This document shows positions 34,622 to 40,454 of a stretch of 40,454 nucleotides of DNA, one piece after another. How positions within the stretch are numbered: the first letter of the stretch is position 1; every line of letters begins with the position of its first letter. Source of the DNA: Paenibacillus sp. PAMC 26794 (GTDB lineage: Bacteria; Bacillota; Bacilli; Paenibacillales; Paenibacillaceae); NCBI RefSeq assembly GCF_000316035.1, contig NZ_ANHX01000051.1, positions 1 to 40,454 on the forward strand, in the 5' to 3' direction. The notes under the pieces are model-generated. The model was not told where the DNA came from. It did not search any database and saw only the letters and a list, made by a program, of their open reading frames with translations. Position numbers and translations under genes: made by a program.

Positions 34622-36410
34622 GCTGTGCACCCTCCCCGTATTGTGATTCATGAATTCGACGGTACAGCTCTGACGATTCCATCAGGTCTTCATGTTTTCC
34701 CTGTCCAATGAGTTGTCCATCATCAAGCAGCAGAATCAGGTCCGCCGAAGTGGTTGAACTGATCTTCTGGGTGATAATAAACGTAGTACACGACAATTCC
34801 TCCAGCGCATCGAGCAGTCTGCCTTCTGTAGCTACATCCAGCGCACTTGTGCTATCGTCCAGAATCAGAATTCTTGGTCTACGTACCAGCGCTCGTGCAA
34901 TGGAAAGTCGCTGCTTCTGTCCACCGGAGAGATTCACTCCCCGTTGACCCAGCAATGTATCATAACCGTTTGGTAAATTCTCAATCGTTTCATGGATCTG
35001 GGCACGCTTCGCAGCTTCCACAATCTCCTCCAAGGTAGCATCTTCCTGACCCCAGGCAATATTCTCCCGGATGGAACCGGTAAACAGGACAACCTCCTGA
35101 GGCACATAACCAATCGCACCACGCAGCATGGACAGATCCAACTCTGATGCATCGGCACCATCAATCCGTACCTTACCTTGATCCTCTGTGTATAACCGCG
35201 GAATGAGCTGTACGAGCGAAGATTTACCTGAGCCTGTTGCTCCCATAATGGCAATGCGTTCCCCCGCTTTTGCAGTGAATGTGATGTTATCCAGTACTGT
35301 AATTTCACTATTGGGATAACTGAAGCCTACACTGCGGAATTCAACCGTTCCCTGCACAGCACGCTGTTTCTTCGCTGAGTATGAAGATTGCGGAAAATGT
35401 GAAGATTTCACAGATCCAGCAGATGGTGCGGACGTTGATAACGACTTCGTCTGTTCAGTCTCCGATGTATCCTCCGTATTGAACACTTCATTCAGTCGTT
35501 GCGCCGAAGCGCTTGCTCTCGAGAAGGTTACCAGAATCCATGACAACGCAGACATGGCTCCAATTGTGCGAAGCAGGTAGTTAATGACGGCGACCACTTC
35601 ACCCACGGTTGCATTACCGGAGGCAATGTCGACTCGTCCAAACCATAACACGGCGATGATACAAACGTTCATCATCAGCAGCATGAACGGCATCGTGGTC
35701 TCCGTTAAACGTAGCGCGGAGATCGTGCCTTTCATCAGCTTGCCGCTGAATCCGGCAAAGCGTTCAATCTCATGGCCCATCCGTACGAAGACACGGATCA
35801 GCCGAATGCCTGTCAGATTCTCCTGGATGACTCCATTGACGGCATCCAGTCTGCGCTGCACATTGCGGAACAGCAGCGCTGCCTTTTTGATCATCCACAC
35901 GACAACGACGAGCAGTACAGGCACCATGACAACCAACAGCAGACCCAATCTCGGATTCACAATTAATGCCATAATCATGCTACCAATCACCACCAGCGGC
36001 ACACGTGTCATGAAGCGCAGACTCATGAAGACGGTATCCTGAACCTGGGTCACGTCCCCCGTTAATCGCGTAATCAGGGACGATGTCGTGAACCGGTTGA
36101 AGACAGCATAAGAGAACGTTTGCACTTTCTCATACAACTTCTCCCGCAGATCGTATCCGAACCCCAGACTTGCATGGGATGCAAAGAACGAACTCGCAAT
36201 TCCTGCAGCAAAAGCCACAACAGCACTGCCGACCAGCACGCCACCCCATAACCAGACGACAGATAAGTCTCCCTGCTGAATGCCGCTATCAATGATCTTC
36301 GAGATCAGATAAGGCTGAGCCAGTTCGACGGTCAACTCAATCAGCATCATGACCAAGGCTGCAATGGCGGCAACTCGGTATTTCTTCAAGTAAAACAACA
36401 ACTTGATCAT
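34602..36410 (-). CDS. heterodimeric ABC exporter, subunit A (degenerate ATP site)
   Basis: A 602-aa half-transporter: six membrane segments (about 10-310), a Ser/Thr-rich linker of about 40 residues (311-350) that is unusual for the family, and an ATPase domain. Walker A GATGSGKS (390-397) and the signature LSGGQ (494-498) are normal. Walker B is ILILDD with Asp519 replacing the catalytic Glu, and the switch His is Gln548 (FIITQ). This makes its own ATP site degenerate, the partner being the ISQGQ signature of subunit B. ATG 36410 lies 7 bases after GGAGG; the ATG two codons upstream is too close. First gene of the operon. Confidence 0.93.
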   Translation of the reverse strand: MIKLLFYLKKYRVAAIAALVMMLIELTVELAQPYLISKIIDSGIQQGDLSVVWLWGGVLVGSAVVAFAAGIASSFFASHASLGFGYDLREKLYEKVQTFSYAVFNRFTTSSLITRLTGDVTQVQDTVFMSLRFMTRVPLVVIGSMIMALIVNPRLGLLLVVMVPVLLVVVVWMIKKAALLFRNVQRRLDAVNGVIQENLTGIRLIRVFVRMGHEIERFAGFSGKLMKGTISALRLTETTMPFMLLMMNVCIIAVLWFGRVDIASGNATVGEVVAVINYLLRTIGAMSALSWILVTFSRASASAQRLNEVFNTEDTSETEQTKSLSTSAPSAGSVKSSHFPQSSYSAKKQRAVQGTVEFRSVGFSYPNSEITVLDNITFTAKAGERIAIMGATGSGKSSLVQLIPRLYTEDQGKVRIDGADASELDLSMLRGAIGYVPQEVVLFTGSIRENIAWGQEDATLEEIVEAAKRAQIHETIENLPNGYDTLLGQRGVNLSGGQKQRLSIARALVRRPRILILDDSTSALDVATEGRLLDALEELSCTTFIITQKISSTTSADLILLLDDGQLIGQGKHEDLMESSELYRRIHESQYGEGAQHVQSIH

Positions 36411-36487
36411 TACCATTCCTCCGGCCCGGAGCGCTCTTTCTGGTGAAGATTGGGTATACTCACGCAGCAAACTCCGTTAATGTCTTT

Positions 36488-36604
36488 GTTAACTCTATGT
36501 AAAATTTCACGTAACCATTATGATTATTATATCGCATTTCCTCCCATTAAATCGTTAATATCTTCTCACTCTTTGTATTAACCTGAAATAGACATAGAGT
36601 TAAC
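36488..36604. promoter_or_regulatory. widely spaced inverted repeat around the exporter promoter
   Basis: GTTAACTCTATGT (36488-36500) and ACATAGAGTTAAC (36592-36604) are perfect 13-bp inverted copies 91 bp apart; both are followed inward by a further TTTCA/TGAAA match. On the minus strand a TATAAT (about 36528-36533) lies between them, so they flank the likely exporter promoter. Two operator sites for one regulator are a fair reading; the regulator is not in the window. Confidence 0.55.
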
Positions 36605-36672
36605 AGTCATCTGCAAATAACAAAGGGGGTCTCGAAAGCATATTGATGAAGAACAAAAACACCGATACGTTA

Positions 36673-36713
36673 AAAAGAGACGAAACAGAAGTTCATCCTG
36701 CTTCGTCCCTTTT
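36673..36713. terminator. terminator after the DUF4183-linked operon
   Basis: AAAAGAGACGAAACAG pairs 14 of 16 with CTGCTTCGTCCCTTTT. On the minus strand it is followed by T residues and lies about 55 bp after the stop of the 399-aa gene; on the plus strand TTTTACGTTTTT follows. Confidence 0.8.
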
Positions 36714-36767
36714 ACGTTTTTCCATCATTCCATCGTCCATCGGACTTTTTTAAGGGGGAGAAACGCC

Positions 36768-37967
36768 CTACCACAGTTCTCGCATTCTAAGTGCAACACT
36801 TCCGTTCCCGATACCGCTTAATGATTTTACGGCTAATGTCAGGATCTCATTGCCTGGCAGTGCATAGTTTACGTTGAAATTAGACAACCCTTCTGTTTTT
36901 CCTGCAAGGGAGATTCCTGCCAGTATCCGGACACCTGCAGTTTGATTCATGGCTGTTGCCGTCACATCGGATAACAACGCGGTTTCTGAGGAAGGCGTAC
37001 TCGCGATGGTTCCGAAAGAAGCACCCGTAAGTTGAGCATTAATTCTCAGCTCCCAGGCAAAATCGACAGACGCCAATATATCGAAGCTCTCTATTGACAA
37101 ATTAACCGAATTGGGTCTCGTAGTGGCATCGGGGAAAAATTGCTTGCGTCGAAAGCTCACTGTAGGGGAGAATACTGTATTTGTAACCAACGTATTCGTG
37201 CGCATTTCCGTTGTAATTCGTGATGTCTCCGTGACTGTGCCCAAGTTGTTAAAATATCTTCCACCAACGTTCAAGCTTATTGATCCGCCTGCTGCGCCGT
37301 TGTTTGCCAGCGCCTTGATATTCTGGTTAGGGTCCGAGATTAGGATATCACCCAAGGGATTAAATCGATGGATCGTAATTGGCTGCTGGAAATTTTGAGG
37401 ATTCACTGCTACAATCCGAAGTTCCACCTGTCCATAGGAATAACCATAGCGTATTTGATATAAATATCCAGTAAAGGTATTCAGAGTAACCCTGCTTTGA
37501 CTGGTTCCGTCCATTGTGTCAACATTCCAGTTCTGTTGATATACCTTTTGGGTTTCCACTCCATTTTGCAATAATGCAACATAAACCCCAACGCTATCTT
37601 GTCCGAAATAAACACCGTTCACACCATCCGTATAGCCCCATTCCACCTTTTGTGTCCCTACAGGTACAGCAGGAACTTGTACATTCATACCGCAATCAAA
37701 AGCAACGGAAAGGAATTGACCGCGTTCTGTTGTTGTTAACTGAGCAAGGCTGTTGGCAGTCGCAGATGATTGTAATAAAAAGTTTTCGCCAGAATTGCTG
37801 ACAGTACCCCCGCCCGTCGTAGTAATGACATCCCTTAATGCGGAAATACCGTAATTGGGTACAAAATTAAACCGGGAGCTTACCTCAGCAGTTTGCAGCT
37901 TATCAATCATTGCATTGGATGTTGGAGTGATCCCTCCGAGATTATAGACCGGTTCAACAAATACCAT
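36768..37967 (-). CDS. hypothetical beta-rich protein of the DUF4183 cluster
   Basis: A 399-aa protein not recognised by family. No signal peptide or membrane segment. It is rich in Thr, Ser, Asn, Val and Gly, has one Cys, and alternating hydrophobic patterns suggest mostly beta structure (VEWGYTDGVNGVYFGQDSVG, GYSYGQVELRIVAVNPQNF). Such composition is seen in phage structural and spore-surface proteins. ATG 37967 lies 6 bases after GGGAGGG. Last of four co-directional genes, 41 bp after a DUF4183-like gene; probably shares their function. Confidence 0.7.
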   Translation of the reverse strand: MVFVEPVYNLGGITPTSNAMIDKLQTAEVSSRFNFVPNYGISALRDVITTTGGGTVSNSGENFLLQSSATANSLAQLTTTERGQFLSVAFDCGMNVQVPAVPVGTQKVEWGYTDGVNGVYFGQDSVGVYVALLQNGVETQKVYQQNWNVDTMDGTSQSRVTLNTFTGYLYQIRYGYSYGQVELRIVAVNPQNFQQPITIHRFNPLGDILISDPNQNIKALANNGAAGGSISLNVGGRYFNNLGTVTETSRITTEMRTNTLVTNTVFSPTVSFRRKQFFPDATTRPNSVNLSIESFDILASVDFAWELRINAQLTGASFGTIASTPSSETALLSDVTATAMNQTAGVRILAGISLAGKTEGLSNFNVNYALPGNEILTLAVKSLSGIGNGSVALRMRELW

Positions 37968-38008
37968 TGTATTCCCTCCCTTTCCTCTAAAATTTGGATC
38001 CCTGCAGG

Positions 38009-38293
38009 TTAATTGACAATAAACTCAACCAGAATAGGGATACTGGTATCCAGTGTGTCTCCATTAGGAATCGTAATCGAATTGGCTGAAACCGTAGATG
38101 CAGAACTAAGCTGAAGAACCCCATTAATATTAAGCAAATAGTAGGAATAGCGGTTCGGAAATGCGATAGCGCTAGTTCCTGCATCATCAATGAAGCTGGT
38201 CGCCGCAATGGAGAAGCTTGCGCCAGATCCTGTTCCCTGACCAGCATTCGTTACAAATTTTCTTGATGCCTCAAACGGTACAACAATGGGCAT
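38009..38293 (-). CDS. short DUF4183-like protein
   Basis: A 94-aa protein without signal peptide. The core FSIAATSFIDDAGTSAIAFP, YYLLNINGVLQ, ASTVSANSITIPNGD and IPILVEFIVN follow the same order as the DUF4183 domains of its neighbours (ATSFVDDADAPVVAFP, NVYVNGVMQ), at lower identity. ATG 38293 follows AAGGATGTGAAGAGG; an in-frame extension to 38329 is unlikely. Third gene of the minus-strand set. Confidence 0.8.
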   Translation of the reverse strand: MPIVVPFEASRKFVTNAGQGTGSGASFSIAATSFIDDAGTSAIAFPNRYSYYLLNINGVLQLSSASTVSANSITIPNGDTLDTSIPILVEFIVN

Positions 38294-38342
38294 CCTCTTC
38301 ACATCCTTCTTTTTGTAACGTATGCACATATTCGAAAGAGGG

Positions 38343-38381
38343 CACGGTCTGAACCTTGGTAGATCATTGGCCCAGACCGTG
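38343..38381. other. hairpin between DUF4183 genes
   Basis: CACGGTCTG (38343) and CAGACCGTG (38373) form a perfect 9-bp stem with a 21-base loop, in the gap between two genes. No clear T-run; may act as a weak terminator or processing site. Confidence 0.4.
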
Positions 38382-38427
38382 ATGAATATCTCCGATCAGA
38401 TCAGTTGCAAACAATCAAATTCGATGA

Positions 38428-38841
38428 TTAAGTGATAACAGTGATAACAGGCGTAGAAATGGCAGGTTGCGTCGTAATGGTAGATACCGTATTCGCAAAG
38501 CTGGCGATCTCCAGGGTCACTGGAACACCAACAGAGATGTCAACGGTATTCAGTACCAAGCTAGTTGTAGAAACCGTAGACAGAGAGCTTTGTTGCATGA
38601 CACCATTGACATACACGTTAAAATATTGTGAGGCCGTCAAAGTAGGAAAAGCTACGACCGGAGCATCAGCGTCATCGACAAAACTGGTCGCAGCAATTGT
38701 TATCGTTGTTGCACCAATGTCACCGGCTGTTACTGCCGCAAAATAACGAGTTGTTGCCGGAGTTACAACAGTACCTATCGCTCCCCCTGATGAAACGGGA
38801 GTCGTAGAAATCGCTGTATAAACAGGTTTTATCACTGCCAT
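38428..38841 (-). CDS. DUF4183 domain protein, tandem copy 1
   Basis: A 137-aa protein: a Thr/Ser/Val/Gly-rich N-terminal stretch (TTPVSSGGAIGTVVTPATTR), then the DUF4183 domain (TITIAATSFVDDADAPVVAF, FNVYVNGVMQQSSLSTVSTT, LVLNTVDISVGVPVTLEI), and a Thr-rich tail. No Cys, no signal peptide. The domain is known from sporulating bacilli, alone or at the end of collagen-like proteins; function unknown. ATG 38841 follows AAGGGTG. About 90% identical over its whole length to the next gene upstream. Confidence 0.88.
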   Translation of the reverse strand: MAVIKPVYTAISTTPVSSGGAIGTVVTPATTRYFAAVTAGDIGATTITIAATSFVDDADAPVVAFPTLTASQYFNVYVNGVMQQSSLSTVSTTSLVLNTVDISVGVPVTLEIASFANTVSTITTQPAISTPVITVIT

Positions 38842-38899
38842 GTTCTTCACACCCTTCATAATAAATAGGCTAGGATCCTTAACAATACAGATTCAATCT

Positions 38900-39313
38900 C
38901 TAAGTGTTAACAGTTATAACAGGCGTAGAAATGGTAGGTTGCGTCGTAATGGTGGATACCGTATTGGCAAAGTTCGCGATCTCCAGGATCACAGGAACAC
39001 CAACAGCAATATCAACGGTGTTCAGTACCAAGCTAGTTGTAGAAACTGTAGACAAAGAGCTTTGTTGCATGACACCATTGACATACACGTTAAAATTTTG
39101 TGTGGCTGTCAATGTAGGAAACGTTACGACTGGAGCATCGGCATCATCGACAAAACTGGTTGCAGCAATTGTTATCGTTGTTGCACCAATGTCACCGGCT
39201 GCTACTGCCGCAAAATAACGAGTTGTTGCCGGAGTTACAACAGTACCTACAGCTCCCCCTGATGCAACGGGAGTTGTAGAAGTTGCTGTAACAACAGGTT
39301 TTATTACTGCCAT
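38900..39313 (-). CDS. DUF4183 domain protein, tandem copy 2
   Basis: A 137-aa protein of exactly the same length as copy 1, with about a dozen substitutions spread along it (for example VTATSTTPVA for YTAISTTPVS). ATG 39313 lies 7 bases after GAGGTG. It is the first gene of the minus-strand set; a sigma-K-like promoter lies 29-55 bp upstream. The lack of a signal peptide would fit a protein assembled onto the spore from inside the mother cell, which is inference. Confidence 0.88.
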   Translation of the reverse strand: MAVIKPVVTATSTTPVASGGAVGTVVTPATTRYFAAVAAGDIGATTITIAATSFVDDADAPVVTFPTLTATQNFNVYVNGVMQQSSLSTVSTTSLVLNTVDIAVGVPVILEIANFANTVSTITTQPTISTPVITVNT

Positions 39314-39341
39314 TTTTTTCACCTCGCTTTCGGACACTATA

Positions 39342-39368
39342 CACAATATGAAAATCAATACTAGAGGT
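39342..39368 (-). promoter_or_regulatory. possible sigma-K-type promoter of the DUF4183 genes
   Basis: On the minus strand CATATTGTG (39342-39350) stands 16 bases from AC (39367-39368). The B. subtilis sigma-K pattern is AC, 16 bases, CATA-NNN-TA; here the last A is G. The match is short and could arise by chance. Confidence 0.35.
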
Positions 39369-39493
39369 CACGGCAAACGCATAATTATAATTTAATTTGG
39401 GTTTTAATGTAATATAAATTTCTTGTTTATCAAGAATATTTGGCAAAATTTTCATGATCACTATCATTGGCCCAGTCCACTAGAGTTAAGTCC

Positions 39494-39502
39494 CATATGA
39501 TA
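39494..39502 (+). promoter_or_regulatory. possible sigma-K/E-type -10 of the collagen-like gene
   Basis: CATATGATA fits CATA-NNN-TA exactly and lies 28 bp before the GTG start. No clear AC is found at the right distance, so only the -10 is supported. Confidence 0.3.
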
Positions 39503-39530
39503 AACAAACTTTACGAATGGAGGCTGGAAA

Positions 39531-40382
39531 GTGAAAATCATTCAACAAAAGCGCTCATGTAGGGGAAAGTCGATGAGAAATGGGAAACATCCAAATCAAA
39601 GAGTGGCCAAACAATGCGTGTTATTACATGAACCGAAAAAGAACTCCATAGGCTCAAGACGCAAATCAAAAAAATTAAAAAGAAAATGCAACTACCGCAG
39701 ACTGCATAAAAGAACGCCTTACGCAACAGGTCATAAAAGGGGGCAAGCGCGCCATGGATTACAAAGGTTGAATGGGGAGCGCGAAGCGCATGGCTCACAC
39801 GGATTACACGGGCTGAATGGGGAGCGTGAAGCACATGGCCCACACGCATTACATGGGCTGAACGGGGAACGTGGAGCGGATGGCACACCAGGCCCACATG
39901 GGCTGAATGGGGAACGTGGAGCGAATGGCGCACCAGGCCCACAAGGATTACAAGGGCCGATCGGGGAACGCGGAGCGAATGGTGCACCAGGCCCACAAGG
40001 ATTACAAGGGCCGCCAGGGCTTCAGGGATTGCCTGGGGCTAAGGGTGAACAAGGACCTGCTGGTCCGGCTGTTGACATTTCCACCATCACTGTCATTCCT
40101 AGGTCCTTCAGATTTTTCTATTCTACACCAACCAGTATCAGTGGAACCGTTGCGATTCCAGTGACACAATTTACAAATGATACCGGAGAGGCCATCGATC
40201 AATTCATAGGAATGGGGACCAATAGTATTAATAATTTATATATCAATGGTATGATGCAAGAAGGCAGGCTATTTACAATCAACCGCAATTCATTGGTACT
40301 TCAATTAAACGAAGATACCGTTCTTGCAGGCACTCCAATCATACTCGAAATCATTCAAATATCTTTACAATCAGTGGGTTAA
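39531..40382 (+). CDS. collagen-like protein with C-terminal DUF4183-type domain
   Basis: A 283-aa protein in three parts. Residues 1-75 are strongly basic (Lys, Arg, His) with three Cys (10, 29, 53). Residues 76-180 are Gly-X-Y repeats in a 15-residue pattern (GLN GER GAN GAP GPQ), imperfect in the first third and perfect towards the end (GPPGLQGLPGAKGEQGPAGP). Residues 193-280 form a DUF4183-type domain (FRFFYSTPTSISG, YINGMMQEGRLFTINRNSLV, GTPIILEIIQIS). Collagen-like proteins of bacilli such as BclA form hair-like layers on spores, with the C-terminal domain trimerising. No signal peptide and no BclA-type leader are seen. GTG 39531 lies 7 bases after GGAGG. It diverges from the DUF4183 genes. 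Confidence 0.88.
   Translation: MKIIQQKRSCRGKSMRNGKHPNQRVAKQCVLLHEPKKNSIGSRRKSKKLKRKCNYRRLHKRTPYATGHKRGQARHGLQRLNGEREAHGSHGLHGLNGEREAHGPHALHGLNGERGADGTPGPHGLNGERGANGAPGPQGLQGPIGERGANGAPGPQGLQGPPGLQGLPGAKGEQGPAGPAVDISTITVIPRSFRFFYSTPTSISGTVAIPVTQFTNDTGEAIDQFIGMGTNSINNLYINGMMQEGRLFTINRNSLVLQLNEDTVLAGTPIILEIIQISLQSVG
39756..40070 (+). repeat. collagen-coding tandem repeat
   Basis: Imperfect 45-54 bp repeats with shared blocks such as GGGGAACGTGGAGCG and GGCCCACAAGGATTACAAGG. Copies at the 3' side are nearly identical, those at the 5' side diverged. Length variation by slippage or recombination is expected. Confidence 0.85.
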
Positions 40383-40454
40383 AACGTTTAAAATCAACCC
40401 TCCAACGATAACTTATTGGATAACTTATCTATACCCTAAGCTTGACCCACAATA

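Noticed and set aside
38432..39262. Plus-strand frames opposite the DUF4183 genes, two of them alike
   Set aside because: Their similarity only mirrors the tandem duplication on the minus strand; the minus-strand frames have ribosome sites and domain matches.
36768..39313. Prophage tail module
   Set aside because: The 399-aa protein has a phage-structural feel, but no capsid, terminase, tape measure, holin or integrase gene is present, and DUF4183 with collagen repeats fits a spore locus better.
40383..40454. Direct repeat GATAACTTAT at the right edge
   Set aside because: Two short AT-rich copies 14 bp apart in a 72-bp remnant; no support for a feature.

Overview
The window looks like chromosomal DNA of a Paenibacillus-type spore-forming Firmicute. 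The evidence is AGGAGG-like ribosome binding sites before ATG, GTG and TTG starts, and a mix of Gram-positive lipoproteins, a YhgD/YhgE-like pair, secreted plant-polysaccharide enzymes (GH6 cellulase with CBM3, PL11 rhamnogalacturonan lyase, GH4) and DUF4183/collagen-like proteins of sporulating bacilli. Species cannot be fixed from the sequence alone. No rRNA, tRNA, transposase or integrase was seen.

Left part (1-7135): three CRISPR arrays with type I-C-like 33-nt repeats, all read on the minus strand, each with its leader on the high-coordinate side. Array 1 (13 repeats, running off the left edge) lies beside a TetR regulator and a YhgE/Pip membrane protein. Arrays 2 (4 decayed repeats) and 3 (7 repeats) bracket a stand-alone HipA-like kinase, and a DUF4190 membrane protein follows array 2. 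Arrays 2 and 3, the kinase and the DUF4190 gene point the same way. All three leaders carry the same inverted repeat (AGGTGCGAAT...ATTCGCACCT). No cas gene is present.

Middle part (7157-25041): a polar amino-acid ABC importer (binding protein, permease, ATPase); a small lipoprotein; an AraC regulator followed by a GH4 glycosidase; a histidine phosphatase; a MITE-like palindrome; secreted PL11 and GH6 enzymes; a deletion scar joining half a response regulator to the end of an efflux adaptor; an ECF sigma factor without an anti-sigma gene; and a large secreted multidomain protein. The carbohydrate genes suit a saprophyte feeding on pectin and cellulose.

Right part (25046-36714): two small membrane proteins and a single-pass protein of unknown role, a phnD-phnC-phnE-phnE phosphonate/phosphite importer diverging from a cytoplasmic-type 5'-nucleotidase, and a heterodimeric ABC exporter whose sequence predicts one degenerate ATP site. 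A family of interspersed repeats (CTAACGAAYC modules) occurs in two intergenic regions.

Right end (36768-40382): four minus-strand genes (three DUF4183 or DUF4183-like, two of them about 90% identical tandem copies, plus a 399-aa unknown) diverge from a collagen-like protein that ends in the same DUF4183-type domain. Sporulation-type (sigma-K-like) promoter matches lie between them. This is the best candidate for a little-described system: a possible spore-surface fibre locus. The sandwich of CRISPR arrays around the HipA-like kinase is the second.
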